From Prevotella sp. 885 (GTDB taxonomy: Bacteria > Bacteroidota > Bacteroidia > Bacteroidales > Bacteroidaceae), in assembly GCF_002265625.1 (NCBI RefSeq), contig NZ_NOVE01000005.1, positions 56,895 to 120,894 on the forward strand: DNA of 64,000 nucleotides, in the 5' to 3' direction. Every line of letters starts with the position of its first letter. The stretch's first letter is position 1. Positions 16,924 through 26,068 of this stretch are shown here, one piece after another. The notes under the pieces are model-generated. The model saw only the letters and a list, made by a program, of their open reading frames with translations. It had not been told where the DNA came from and did not search any database. Position numbers and translations under genes: made by a program.

Positions 16924-18117
16924 ATGGCAGAATCAAACTTTGTAGACTACGTAAAGATATATTGCCGCTCGGGAAAGGGCGGACGTGGATCAATGCACCT
17001 CAGACACGTCAAGTATAATCCGAACGGCGGACCGGACGGTGGCGACGGCGGACACGGAGGAAGCATCATCCTCAGAGGCAACCATAACTACTGGACACTG
17101 CTCCACCTAAAATTCCAGCGCCACGTCTTCGCAGAACACGGAGGCAACGGCGGACGCGACAAGTGCCACGGAAAGGACGGCAAGGACGTATACATCGACG
17201 TGCCCTGCGGCACCGTTGTCTACAACGCTGAAACCGGCAAGTATGTCTGCGACGTCACTTACGACGGACAGGAGGTGGTGCTGCTCAAGGGAGGACGAGG
17301 CGGACTCGGTAACTTCCAGTTCCGTACTGCCACCAATCAGGCGCCCCGTTACGCACAGCCGGGCGAACCGATGGAGGAGATGACCATCATCCTCGAGCTT
17401 AAGCTGCTCGCCGATGTGGGTCTTGTGGGTCTGCCTAACGCAGGCAAGTCAACTCTCCTTTCAGCCGTATCGAGCGCCCGTCCGAAGATTGCCAATTATC
17501 CCTTCACCACGCTCGAGCCTTCTCTCGGCATCGTGGACTATCGCGACCACAAGTCGTTCGTCATGGCTGACATCCCCGGAATCATCGAGGGAGCCAGCGA
17601 AGGAAAGGGTCTCGGACTGCGTTTCCTCCGCCACATCGAGCGCAACTCACTCCTCCTCTTCATGGTGCCGGGCGACACGGACGACATAAAGCGCGAATAT
17701 GAGCTGCTGAAGAGCGAGCTGGAGAAGTTTAATCCCGAGATGCTCAACAAGCACCGCGTGCTCGCCGTCACTAAGTGCGACATGCTGGACGAGGAACTTA
17801 TCGACATGCTTCGCGAGACATTGCCCGACGATCTCCCCGTGGTGTTCATATCTTCTGTCACCGGACAGGGCATACAGGAGCTTAAAGACCTGCTCTGGCG
17901 CGAGCTTAACGCCGAGAGCAACAAGCTGCAGAGCATCACTTCGGAGGACATCATCGTACACCGCGACAAGGACATGACGCGCTTCCTTGCAGAGATGCAG
18001 GCTGAGGGCGAGGACGAAATTGAATACATTGACGAGGACGACATTGAGGACGCAGACGACTTCGACGACCTTGACGACTTCGAATACGAGTACGAGGAGG
18101 ACGGAAAGAATGACTAA
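16924..18117 (+). CDS. obgE: Obg/CgtA ribosome-assembly GTPase
   Basis: This is a 397-residue protein with the glycine-rich Obg fold (about 1-160; [15 protein letters not shown] and [11 protein letters not shown]). The GTPase domain has G1 GLPNAGKST, switch region [13 protein letters not shown]3 [10 protein letters not shown], and a G4-like TKCD. The C-terminal 35 residues are almost all Asp, Glu and Tyr, a common acidic tail. Obg acts in 50S maturation and the stringent response. Its stop overlaps the pgeF start by 8 bp, showing translational coupling. Confidence 0.97.
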   Translation: MAESNFVDYVKIYCRSGKGGRGSMHLRHVKYNPNGGPDGGDGGHGGSIILRGNHNYWTLLHLKFQRHVFAEHGGNGGRDKCHGKDGKDVYIDVPCGTVVYNAETGKYVCDVTYDGQEVVLLKGGRGGLGNFQFRTATNQAPRYAQPGEPMEEMTIILELKLLADVGLVGLPNAGKSTLLSAVSSARPKIANYPFTTLEPSLGIVDYRDHKSFVMADIPGIIEGASEGKGLGLRFLRHIERNSLLLFMVPGDTDDIKREYELLKSELEKFNPEMLNKHRVLAVTKCDMLDEELIDMLRETLPDDLPVVFISSVTGQGIQELKDLLWRELNAESNKLQSITSEDIIVHRDKDMTRFLAEMQAEGEDEIEYIDEDDIEDADDFDDLDDFEYEYEEDGKND

Positions 18118-18940
18118 ACCGTCTCTCGAACTTCTTACTTACAACATTGGGGAGGGTGCTGCGGCATTCTCCACCACCCGTTGTGGCGCCGACGAAGCCG
18201 ACCGCTATTCGTCGTTCAACATAAACATGTACTGCGGAGACTGCCCCGAACACGTTTCGGCATGCCGTCAGCTGCTCTCCGAAACCATCGGCATCGCATT
18301 GCCAAACATCATCGTGCCCCACCAGGTACACGGCACCGAGACGCGAATCATCGGCAGCGAATATCTCACCCTGCCCCAGAACATCAAGGACATGCTCATC
18401 GACGGCGTGGATGCGATGATGACCAACGTGGAGGGCGTGTGCGTGGGAGTTTCCACAGCCGACTGTATACCTATATTATTGTATGACGAAGAACATCGCG
18501 CCGTCTGCGCCATACACGCCGGATGGCGTGGCACGCTGGGCAGAATAGCGCACAAGGCTTTGGAAGAAATGCGCATCGCCTATCACACCGAGCCAGAGAA
18601 GCTGAAAGCCATCATCGGTCCAGGCATCTCGCTCAAGAACTTCGAGGTGGGCGACGAGGTGTACGCAGCCTTCGAGCAAGCCGCCTTCGACATGGAAGCG
18701 ATAGCCGAACATCAGATAAAGCGCTGTCCGGACGCCACCGACCCGTCAAAGGCATTCCAGCAGAAATGGCACATCAATCTGCCCCTTGCCAACCGCAACA
18801 TCCTGGAGCACATGGGCGTGAAGCCCGAAAACATCATCCAGAGCGATGTCTGTACGTATGACAGTACAGACCGATTCTTCTCAGCACGCCGCCTCGGCAC
18901 TGAGTCGGGCAGGATTTACACCGCCATTTATTTAAAGTAA
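18110..18940 (+). CDS. pgeF: YfiH/PgeF-family peptidoglycan editing factor (multicopper polyphenol oxidase/purine phosphorylase fold)
   Basis: This is a 276-residue protein. The start was set at the ATG overlapping the obg stop (ATGACTAA); the longer in-frame extension is the shadow of the obg acidic tail. The metal-binding residues of the LACC1/YfiH family are present: [18 protein letters not shown] and [11 protein letters not shown]. Family members act on purine nucleosides, and the E. coli protein edits misincorporated serine in peptidoglycan precursors. It is coupled to obg and 22 bp before an M23 protein, which fits a cell-envelope role. Confidence 0.92.
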   Translation: MTKPSLELLTYNIGEGAAAFSTTRCGADEADRYSSFNINMYCGDCPEHVSACRQLLSETIGIALPNIIVPHQVHGTETRIIGSEYLTLPQNIKDMLIDGVDAMMTNVEGVCVGVSTADCIPILLYDEEHRAVCAIHAGWRGTLGRIAHKALEEMRIAYHTEPEKLKAIIGPGISLKNFEVGDEVYAAFEQAAFDMEAIAEHQIKRCPDATDPSKAFQQKWHINLPLANRNILEHMGVKPENIIQSDVCTYDSTDRFFSARRLGTESGRIYTAIYLK

Positions 18941-18962
18941 AAATCCAGAAAATCAAGTCATT

Positions 18963-20084
18963 GTGAAAATCAGATCTCTCCTTCTTTCTTTCGCCGTTGC
19001 CATCACAACGACAGCTTCCACACCTGTAAAGCAGCAGTTCTCCGCTGCCGAACAGCAGCAGATATCCATCGCCACGCCCGGACTATTCAAAAGTTATGAC
19101 GCGTTCAACTTCGACTTCGGCACGCTGCGCGATAACGATTACTCGTTTCCGCTGCCCGTAGGCAAGGCCACTGCACGCAAGAACGGCTCCGTGGAGATTG
19201 TCACAAAGGAAGGCGACGCCGTGAAAGCGATGTTCGAGGGAACTGTGCGCCTCTCACGAAAAACTCCAGACCTTGGCAATGCCATAGTCATCCGCCACCG
19301 CAACGGACTGGAGACCGTCTATGGCAACAATGCCGAGAACCTCGTTGACGTCGGTGCGCACGTCAAGGCAGGACAGACCATAGCCATCGTTGGCGAACGC
19401 GACGGCAAGGTTTATTGCGACTTCAGCATCATGGTGAACGGCGGACGCATCAATCCTACGTCCGTTGTAAACCTCAAGAACCATCATCTGAAGCGCCAGA
19501 CGCTTCTCTTTGAGAAGGACGGCGCTTACGTGAACGTAACGGCTCTCGGCGACAAGTCGGAGTTTGAGGAGACGAAAGAGGAGATGAAGCTGGACGAGCT
19601 GTTCGCCAAATCCAACACGTTCAAGTGGAACTTGGAGAAGATGCGTGAGGAAGCATGGGCTTATCCTTTGCCCGGCGCCAAGGTCATCAGCCCCTACGGA
19701 GGCAAGCGTCGCCACTCCGGCGTAGATCTCAAGACCAAGCCTAACGACGAGATACATGCCGCCTTCGATGGTGTGGTGATGCGTTCAGGTCCTCACTACG
19801 GCTACGGCAACTGCATCGTCATCCGCCACAGCAACGGACTGGAGACGCTTTATTCTCACCAGTCGCGCAATCTCGTCAAGGCAGGCGACAAGGTCAAGGC
19901 AGGTCAGGTGATCGGTCTGACGGGCAGAACCGGCCGCGCCACCACTGAGCACCTCCACTTCGAGACACAGTTTAAGGGTCGCCGCTTCAATCCCAATCTC
20001 ATCTTCGACCACAACTCAAAGCAGCTGCAGAAGTCCACCATCACCTTCACTAAGGGCGGAGGAGTGACATCGAAGCAGAATTAA
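18963..20084 (+). CDS. Secreted M23-family peptidase with two LytM-like domains
   Basis: This is a 373-residue protein with a signal peptide. The start codon appears to be GTG (18963); no ATG fits the signal sequence. There are two LytM/peptidase M23 folds: the first (about 75-165) lacks the HxxxD and HxH zinc ligands, while the second (about 240-350) has RHSGVDLK and EHLHFE, the complete set. The protein may cleave peptidoglycan cross-links or activate other hydrolases. It ends an operon with obg and pgeF, and a hairpin follows at 20131. Confidence 0.9.
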   Translation: MKIRSLLLSFAVAITTTASTPVKQQFSAAEQQQISIATPGLFKSYDAFNFDFGTLRDNDYSFPLPVGKATARKNGSVEIVTKEGDAVKAMFEGTVRLSRKTPDLGNAIVIRHRNGLETVYGNNAENLVDVGAHVKAGQTIAIVGERDGKVYCDFSIMVNGGRINPTSVVNLKNHHLKRQTLLFEKDGAYVNVTALGDKSEFEETKEEMKLDELFAKSNTFKWNLEKMREEAWAYPLPGAKVISPYGGKRRHSGVDLKTKPNDEIHAAFDGVVMRSGPHYGYGNCIVIRHSNGLETLYSHQSRNLVKAGDKVKAGQVIGLTGRTGRATTEHLHFETQFKGRRFNPNLIFDHNSKQLQKSTITFTKGGGVTSKQN

Positions 20085-20130
20085 GCCGCACCACCAGCAA
20101 AAGCAAGAGGGTGTCAAAAGAAAAACACAA

Positions 20131-20164
20131 ATAGGAGGCTATGGCGTCTCGCCGTAGCCTCCTA
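20131..20164. terminator. Palindromic hairpin after the M23 gene (copy 1 of a shared module)
   Basis: TAGGAGGCTA-GGC and GCC-TAGCCTCCTA form a nearly perfect 33-nt hairpin. Its first 29 bases are identical to the hairpin at 23890. It may end the M23 transcript, although the T run is short. Confidence 0.6.
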
Positions 20165-20240
20165 AGTTTGCCTCGTCTGCTGTAATTCAAAATTCGGTTC
20201 AACGCACTGATAAATTCCTGTTTATCGGTTAGTTTGCCAG

Positions 20241-20630
20241 ACAATATTTGCATTTCTAACGCTCAATACTCCCAGTTGAGCGCACAACAAAATCTTTGGT
20301 GCGAAATTCTTGAGTTTTGAGCGTGCAGCGATAATACGTTGATGTGTAGCTGGTTATACGGTTGTGGGAAGAAATGTGCAATGAATAGCGGAGCCAAACA
20401 AGCATCATTGGTTGCAATAGCGCCACTTTTACACTACAATAGTGGCACTTTTATCATGCAATAGTGCCACTTTTACTGTCTAATAGTGGCACTATTGGAG
20501 TGTAAAAGTGGCGCTATCGTATGGCTTGGGTGCTGTTTGCGCAGCAAAACACCGTAAAAACAGCCATCTAAATCTCTAGAATCAATTTATATTTTGTAAC
20601 AAGTTTTTACCGTCTGTACGATATTTGCAT
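20241..20630 (+). repeat. Dispersed 390-bp element, copy E1
   Basis: The element is bounded by direct repeats ACAATATTTGCAT (20241-20253) and ACGATATTTGCAT (20618-20630). It begins with a CGCTCAA...TTGAGCG hairpin and ends with TTTTGTAACA...TTTTTAC. The core holds a long inverted repeat: ATAGCGCCACTTTTACACT (20417-20435) pairs perfectly with 20499-20517, and shorter AGTGGC/GCCACT units lie between. Near-identical or related copies occur at 38011, 47648 and 63534. No ORF is evident. I infer a mobile or RNA-coding repeat. Confidence 0.85.
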
Positions 20631-20649
20631 GGCAGCAAGATATCAGAAA

Positions 20650-20841
20650 ACAAAAGCAAAAGCCGCTGGTGACAGTTCTGTCTCCAACGGCTTTTTTTCT
20701 TGGTTATCCCAAAATTCAACTAACCTCATAATCTAACTAAAACCTACCACTAAAGATTATTCGCATAATTAATAAGTGTGGGTGTTTTTCTATACCAATA
20801 TCTATAACTAAAACTTCTAAAAACTTTATCTATAACTTACG
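20650..20841 (-). ncRNA. Predicted orphan small RNA 1, regulator-controlled
   Basis: A minus-strand TAACTTTG box (20846-20853) with the locus operator 29 bp upstream reads into about 190 nt without an ORF. It then reaches a strong hairpin (AAAAGCCG at 20658-20665 pairing with CGGCTTTT at 20688-20695) followed by T-rich sequence on this strand. It contains GTTTTAGTTAG, shared with orphan RNA 2. GUAGGUUUU in it can pair over nine bases with AAAACCUAC, 8 nt before the GH32 start codon, and over ten of eleven bases with the susC leader. The RNA is predicted, not shown. Confidence 0.6.
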
Positions 20842-20845
20842 CTTG

Positions 20846-20910
20846 CAAAGTTAGTGAGAATCCAAGATTTTGAATTTAATTTATCGTTCATCGGATATCA
20901 GAAATGTTTC
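20846..20910 (-). promoter_or_regulatory. Operator-promoter of orphan RNA 1
   Basis: On the minus strand the order is GAAACAT (20904-20910), 14 bp, GAACGAT (20883-20889), 29 bp, TAACTTTG (20846-20853). The two heptamers start 21 bp apart, as direct half-sites of an AraC-type regulator would. The divergent gene is the regulator at 21036. Confidence 0.7.
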
Positions 20911-20957
20911 TCTATATTTTTTTTGCTATATTCCGTTCATAAAACGAATAAAATGTG

Positions 20958-20965
20958 TAATTTTG
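20958..20965 (+). promoter_or_regulatory. Possible -7 box TAATTTTG for the first hybrid regulator
   Basis: TAATTTTG fits TAnnTTTG 70 bp before the ATG at 21036. The heptamer seen at the target promoters is not at the 29-bp position here, so this promoter may not be autoregulated in the same way. Confidence 0.45.
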
Positions 20966-21035
20966 GCGTATCATACAACATACACCCAACAATAAGGTAT
21001 TACGAACAACGATAATTACTTAAAGACTAACTTTC

Positions 21036-23783
21036 ATGAAAGGTCATTCGCATAGACGGCTCTATGCCATATATTTATTATTATTCACGACAACATTCAC
21101 GTTCCTCTTCAGTTCCTGCTCCACGAAGGAAAAGAAGCGGTTCGTCATCGGTGTGTCACAATGTTCGGAAGACGTTTGGCGAGAGAAGCTGAACGAAGAG
21201 CTGCGCATCGCAGCACTATATTATAACAATGTGAAACTTGACATCAAGTCAGCCAATGACGATGTCAAGATGCAGACGCAGCAGATTGACGCCTTCGTTA
21301 ATGAGGATGTCGACCTTCTTATTGTGGCGCCTGGACAGGTGAGCATATCGCCAGCCATCGACCGTGCCTACGAGAAAGGCATTCCCGTGATAATCTTCGA
21401 CAGACGCACACGATCGGACAAATACACGGCATACATCGGTGCAGACAACCGTAAGATAGGTTCTGACATGGGACGCTTCCTCGCTTCAGCGGGCGTAAGC
21501 GACGTGGTGGAGCTGTGCGGACTTTCGTCTTCGTCGCCAGCCATTGAGCGTGCCGACGGTTTTGAGAGCATCGCAAACGGTCAGAACAAGATCAACCTTG
21601 TGAAGAAACTGTATGCCGACTGGACGGAGAAGGGCGCCTATCACGTGGTGGACTCGATGCTTTCCGCCACCCCACCCCACTTCACGTGCATCTTCGCACA
21701 TAACGACCGCATGGCAGTGGGCGCACGAAAGGCTTGCCAGAAGCACGGTTTGGACATCAGCCGCATTCGCTTCTGCGGCATAGACGCAATGCCCGAAGAG
21801 GGCGGCGGCATGCAGCTCATAAGCGAGGGCAAGCTGTTCGCATCCTACACCTACCCCACACGTGGCGACGAGGTGATGCAGCTCGCCATGAACATCCTTA
21901 CGGGCAAGAAGTATGAGCGCGAGAATCTGCTGGCTTCAGCTCTCGTAACGCACGAAAACGCAAGCGTGCTGCTCATGCAGTATGACGAGACCGTAAGACA
22001 GCAGAGCCGTCTTGCTACGCTTCGCTCGAGAGTGGACAAGGCTGCAAGCGACTTCCAGACTCAGAGAGTGTACCTTATAATACTTGTCAGCTTCCTCATA
22101 TTGCTGATTGTGGCATGTGCCCTTGCCGTCAACGCATACCGCACAAAGGCTCTCATAAACCGAAAACTGAAGGAGGCAGTAAAGCGTCAGGAGCAGCTGA
22201 CCAAGGAGATAGAGGACATGACGCAGCGCCGTCTGCAGTTCTTCACCAACGTCAGCCATGAGCTTCGCACGCCGCTTACGCTAATAGCAGGGCCGACGGA
22301 GCAGCTGCTGGAAGACCCTACAGTGAAGGCACCGCACCGATCAATGCTTGAGATGATTCATCGCAACACGCATCTTCTGCTACAGCTCGTGGGCGAAATC
22401 CTCGACCTGCGTAAGGTGCAGACCAACAAGGCGGAGCTGGTTCTCAACCGTTTCGACCTGCAAAAGGCTCTCACGCTGTGGTCGGAGGACTTCCGCACCA
22501 TCGCCATCAGACGCAAGCTCACCATCACAGTGGACACGTCAACAGTGAAGGAGGAACCTATCATCATTGCAGACCGCGACAAGATTTCGCACGTCTTCTT
22601 CAATCTGATGTCCAACGCCCTCAAGTACACACCAAAGGGAGGAAGCATCAACATATCCTTGGCATACACCAACCATACATACACCATCAAGGTGAGCGAC
22701 ACGGGAAAGGGTGTGGCGAAGGAGGAACTGCCGCGCCTCTTCGAGAGATTCTATCAGGCTCGAGGAGCAGAAGGCGGCACGGGCATAGGTCTGTCCATCG
22801 TCAAGGCGTTCGTGGAACTGCATAAGGGCGAGGTGCACGGCGAAAGCGAGGAAGGCAAGGGACTTACCATCGTGGTCAGCCTGCCCGACTCACAGCCGGG
22901 TTACGACCCCGCAAAGGACGTGGAAAAGGAGAAGCCGACAGCAGAGGCAGGGCTTATCGACGACAATTACGTGACCACCAGCATCAGCGCCAAGGAGTCG
23001 GCAGAGCGCATCACCAACGCCGAAGACTTCGACCATGACCGTCCGCTCGTGCTCATCATTGACGACAACGAAGGCATGCGCTCATACCTCCACTCCATAC
23101 TGAAGCAGAAATACAACATCTCGGAGGCTGCCAACGGAAAGGAAGGACTGGAGAAGGCACGCCGCGAGGTGCCCAAGCTCGTGGTCTGCGACGTTATGAT
23201 GCCGGTGATGGACGGACTGGAATTTACGCGCCAGCTGAAAGCCGACACCGCCACATGCCACATCCCCGTCATCCTGCTCACGGCTCGTTCGCTGACCGAA
23301 CAGCGCGAAGAGGGCTACGGCACGGGTGCCGACTCATACCTGACGAAGCCGTTCTCAGGTTCTGTATTGCTTGCCCGCATTGACAATCTGCTGCGTTCAC
23401 GCTCCATGCTGCGCTCCATCTTCTCCGGTTCCACCGAAGAGAAGGAGGAGGAGAAGAGCCTCAACACGCTTGACCAGACTTTCATCGGCAGACTGCGCGA
23501 GGTGATGCAGAAGAACATGGGCGACTCAGAATATTCCGTAGAACGCCTCGGCGCAGACGTCGGACTCTCACGCGTGCAGCTTTATCGCAAGGTGAAAGCG
23601 CTCACGGGACAGACTCCCGTGGAACTTCTGCGCAAGGCTCGCCTCGAAAAAGCCAAGAAACTCCTCCTCAAGACCGAACGTTCCGTAGCCGAAATAGCCT
23701 ACGAAGTGGGATTCACATCACCCTCTTACTTCAACAAATGCTTCAAGGACGAGTTCGGAATGAGTCCTGGAGAATCACGTTAA
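21036..23783 (+). CDS. Hybrid two-component sensor-regulator with periplasmic sugar-binding sensor (fructan locus regulator 1)
   Basis: This is a 915-residue one-protein signalling system. It has a lipobox-like SSC near residue 28, a type I periplasmic-binding-protein sensor (about 35-320) that resembles the fructose sensor of Bacteroides levan loci, a membrane segment (345-366), HisKA with H408 (NVSHELRTPL), HATPase with the N-box N527, DTGKG and GTGIGLS, a receiver with D719 (CDVMMPVMDG), and an AraC DNA-binding domain (about 825-915). All catalytic motifs are intact. It stands next to GH32, MFS and fructokinase genes, so fructose is the likely ligand. It probably binds the GAACGAT/GAAACAT operators. 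Confidence 0.92.
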   Translation: MKGHSHRRLYAIYLLLFTTTFTFLFSSCSTKEKKRFVIGVSQCSEDVWREKLNEELRIAALYYNNVKLDIKSANDDVKMQTQQIDAFVNEDVDLLIVAPGQVSISPAIDRAYEKGIPVIIFDRRTRSDKYTAYIGADNRKIGSDMGRFLASAGVSDVVELCGLSSSSPAIERADGFESIANGQNKINLVKKLYADWTEKGAYHVVDSMLSATPPHFTCIFAHNDRMAVGARKACQKHGLDISRIRFCGIDAMPEEGGGMQLISEGKLFASYTYPTRGDEVMQLAMNILTGKKYERENLLASALVTHENASVLLMQYDETVRQQSRLATLRSRVDKAASDFQTQRVYLIILVSFLILLIVACALAVNAYRTKALINRKLKEAVKRQEQLTKEIEDMTQRRLQFFTNVSHELRTPLTLIAGPTEQLLEDPTVKAPHRSMLEMIHRNTHLLLQLVGEILDLRKVQTNKAELVLNRFDLQKALTLWSEDFRTIAIRRKLTITVDTSTVKEEPIIIADRDKISHVFFNLMSNALKYTPKGGSINISLAYTNHTYTIKVSDTGKGVAKEELPRLFERFYQARGAEGGTGIGLSIVKAFVELHKGEVHGESEEGKGLTIVVSLPDSQPGYDPAKDVEKEKPTAEAGLIDDNYVTTSISAKESAERITNAEDFDHDRPLVLIIDDNEGMRSYLHSILKQKYNISEAANGKEGLEKARREVPKLVVCDVMMPVMDGLEFTRQLKADTATCHIPVILLTARSLTEQREEGYGTGADSYLTKPFSGSVLLARIDNLLRSRSMLRSIFSGSTEEKEEEKSLNTLDQTFIGRLREVMQKNMGDSEYSVERLGADVGLSRVQLYRKVKALTGQTPVELLRKARLEKAKKLLLKTERSVAEIAYEVGFTSPSYFNKCFKDEFGMSPGESR

Positions 23784-23811
23784 CATTAACAAGGACATAT
23801 CATAAAGAGTG

Positions 23812-23850
23812 TGCCGGACGGAAGGAAATACCGTCCGGCACTTTTTTGTT
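23812..23850 (+). terminator. Terminator after the first hybrid regulator
   Basis: GTGCCGGACGG pairs perfectly with CCGTCCGGCAC and is followed by six T residues. It is a strong intrinsic terminator. Confidence 0.9.
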
Positions 23851-23886
23851 TTTGTAGCAAGCAGGAATTTACAAGCTTACAAGGCT

Positions 23887-23935
23887 AACATAGGAGGCTA
23901 TGGCGTCTCGCCGTAGCCACACAGCCTCCTATGTT
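23887..23935. repeat. Nested hairpin, copy 2 of the module at 20131
   Basis: AACATAGGAGGCT (23887-23899) pairs perfectly with 23923-23935 and encloses a second hairpin of GGCTA-GGC and GCC-TAGCC. The first 29 bases from 23890 are identical to those at 20131. Both copies flank the first regulator gene and its small RNA region. Confidence 0.8.
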
Positions 23936-24040
23936 TGTACTGCTGATTCATATTATATATTACCGACAAGCTGCAATTTTCATTCATTTAAGCAGATAGT
24001 TAGAGCAAATTTGTTTCATGTAACGTATATGTAATCCGTT

Positions 24041-24084
24041 GAACGATTTGTGTATTATGTATTACTGCACATTCACTAACTTTG
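24041..24084 (+). promoter_or_regulatory. Operator-promoter of orphan RNA 2
   Basis: GAACGAT (24041-24047) is followed by exactly 29 bp and TAACTTTG (24077-24084). GTAACGT lies 21 bp upstream of the heptamer and resembles a second half-site. No gene lies downstream on this strand before the convergent susD. Confidence 0.7.
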
Positions 24085-24088
24085 CAAT

Positions 24089-24271
24089 GTAATCAAAAGA
24101 AGAAGTGATTCTCAGATAGATTTGTTTTAGTATTAAGTTAGTAATAAGATTGTTGTTTTAGTTAGTTAATTTAGTAAGAGGTTTTAAATGAGTTAGTCTA
24201 AATAATTTAATGATCAGAAATAACACAAAAACGAGGGACAGGATTTATTCTCCTGCCCCTCGTTTATTTTT
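24089..24271 (+). ncRNA. Predicted orphan small RNA 2, regulator-controlled
   Basis: From the promoter at 24077 the plus strand reads about 180 nt with no useful ORF and then enters a GC-rich hairpin (24230-24264) followed by TTTATTTTTT. The segment carries GTTTTAGTTAG (24155-24165), also found in orphan RNA 1, and related GGTTTTA motifs. It ends tail-to-tail with susD. It could instead be the relic leader of a lost susC. Expression is not shown by sequence. Confidence 0.55.
24228..24270. terminator. Bidirectional terminator between orphan RNA 2 and susD
   Basis: AACGAGGG-CAGGA pairs with TCCTG-CCCTCGTT. T-rich sequence follows on the plus strand and TTTTTGTG on the minus strand. Confidence 0.85.
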
Positions 24272-24278
24272 TATATCA

Positions 24279-26018
24279 TCAGTAATTTTTGTTCTGCTTA
24301 TACAGTCCCGGCACATAATAGAGCTGGTTGTACGGTATCGGATAGAACTCGTTCTTGCCTGCCGTGTAATGGGCATCCTTCAGGTATGTGGCATAGGTCT
24401 GTCCGTCATACACATCCTTTTGCTCATTGGCGAAGTAAGCATTGAGCGTCTTGGAAGCAATGCCCCAGCGACGCAGGTCGAAGTAGCGTCCGTTCTCCAT
24501 TGCCAACTCCAGTCGGCGTTCCCAACGCAGACACTTGCGTGCAGTCTCCTTGTTCTGGAAGTAAGACTCAGGATAGAGGGCGATGTCACACTGGTCCTTG
24601 GCGTATGCGATGTGCTTGTCTATGGAGTTCTTGGCACGCTGACGGATATCGTTGATGATGTCACGAGCCTCCATGAGTTGGTCTGTCTCGATAAGAGCCT
24701 CAGCACGCATAAGCATCACGTCGGAGTAGCGGAACACATAGTCGTTCATTGCGAAAGCCTGCCATGATCCGTTGTAGGTCTCGCCCTTAGAGCGCTGCGG
24801 CACTTCCTTCATTGAGCAGTAGTAGCCGTAAGTGTTAGGCGTGCGGCTGTTTGCCTTTGTGAGCGTATATTCCTTTTCATACTTGTATGGGAAAGTCGGC
24901 ATACCGACAGTGTGGAACAAGCGCGGATCCCATTTCTGGTTATTCGGCTTGCCGTTAACCGGATAGGCGATGGTCTTGTTGTAGTCATCAAACTCAGGCA
25001 GACCATCCTTTGTCTTGAATGCACTCACAAGGTCCTGTGACGGTTTGTGGAAATCCCATCCGCATGACCACATACCCCATACACCATTAAGCACATTGCT
25101 CCAGTTGGCACGACCGAATGTTGTGTTGTCTTCCTTATAGTCAGAAGTCTGTACGGCGAAGATGCTCTCCTTGCTGTTCTTCTTTTCGGGAAGGAAGATG
25201 TCGCCATAGTCTTCCAGATAACCATAGTTGGGGTCGTCCTTCACCACCTTGGTGTATTCCACCACCTTCTGCATATATTCCTTATTGATGTGGTCGTAGC
25301 CGTTGGTAGCCTCGTAGCCGTCGCCGTATGCGAGGGTGAGGTAACACTTGGCGAGGTACGCTGCAGCAGCAATCTTGTTTGCGCGGTTCTGATCCTTCTG
25401 CACATCGGGCAGCACGTCGTAAGCCTCCTTGAAGTCATTAATGATCTTACCGAACAGTTCTTCGTACGTAAACTCGTCGTTGCGTGTCTGTTCCTGAAGT
25501 TTGTTCTTTGTGACGTTCTCGTCTATCCAAGGCACCTGACGGAACATGGTGATGAGCTTGAAGTAGAAGTGTGCGCGGAGGAACTTCACCTCAGCCACAC
25601 GCTGCTTCGTCAATTCCGCACCAAGCTTGCTGTCGCCATACTGCTCAAGCGAGAGCAATGCGCGGTTGCAGCGGCTCACAGCGCAATAGAGGCGATACCA
25701 GAGTTCGTCAAACTCGCCGGGCGTGGAAGTCATTGTAGACCATATCTCCATGGGATGATAGCCCGTGTCGGTGGTTCCTGAACCACCCTTCAAGCAATCG
25801 TCTGACGACAAGTCGCCGTAAGGCCAAAGGTTGAACGGATAAGAGTACCAGCAGTCGCCGAGCATGGCGTATGCTGAAGTCACCATTTCATCGGGACGGC
25901 TAAAAGCCTTGTCCTCGTCGATGACTCCCTTCGGTGCCTCATCGAGGAAATCGCTGCATGATGTTGTAGTGCCGAGAGTCAGCATCGCTGCGAATATGTA
26001 TTTATATATATTTTTCAT
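24279..26018 (-). CDS. SusD-family surface fructan-binding lipoprotein
   Basis: This is a 579-residue protein. Its signal peptide ends in LGTTTSCSDFLDEAPKG with a lipobox Cys near residue 21. FLRAHFYFKLITMF, YVFRYSDVMLMRAEALIET and RRLELAMENGRYFDLRRWG are typical SusD segments. It follows susC by 50 bp on the same strand and forms the outer-membrane lid for glycan uptake. The GH32, MFS and fructokinase genes nearby suggest inulin or levan as the substrate (inferred). No third surface-binding lipoprotein gene or second GH lies with the pair, so the locus is minimal. Confidence 0.95.
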   Translation of the reverse strand: MKNIYKYIFAAMLTLGTTTSCSDFLDEAPKGVIDEDKAFSRPDEMVTSAYAMLGDCWYSYPFNLWPYGDLSSDDCLKGGSGTTDTGYHPMEIWSTMTSTPGEFDELWYRLYCAVSRCNRALLSLEQYGDSKLGAELTKQRVAEVKFLRAHFYFKLITMFRQVPWIDENVTKNKLQEQTRNDEFTYEELFGKIINDFKEAYDVLPDVQKDQNRANKIAAAAYLAKCYLTLAYGDGYEATNGYDHINKEYMQKVVEYTKVVKDDPNYGYLEDYGDIFLPEKKNSKESIFAVQTSDYKEDNTTFGRANWSNVLNGVWGMWSCGWDFHKPSQDLVSAFKTKDGLPEFDDYNKTIAYPVNGKPNNQKWDPRLFHTVGMPTFPYKYEKEYTLTKANSRTPNTYGYYCSMKEVPQRSKGETYNGSWQAFAMNDYVFRYSDVMLMRAEALIETDQLMEARDIINDIRQRAKNSIDKHIAYAKDQCDIALYPESYFQNKETARKCLRWERRLELAMENGRYFDLRRWGIASKTLNAYFANEQKDVYDGQTYATYLKDAHYTAGKNEFYPIPYNQLYYVPGLYKQNKNY

Positions 26019-26068
26019 TGTTTATGCTGTTTTTTAATGTTTGGATTTCGTGTGATATCATTCTCTAC

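Noticed and set aside
20658..20695. Hairpin as terminator of a plus-strand transcript through element E1
   Set aside because: Possible, since T residues follow on the plus strand too, but the minus-strand promoter at 20846 gives a simpler explanation. E2 and E3 lack such a hairpin after their ends.
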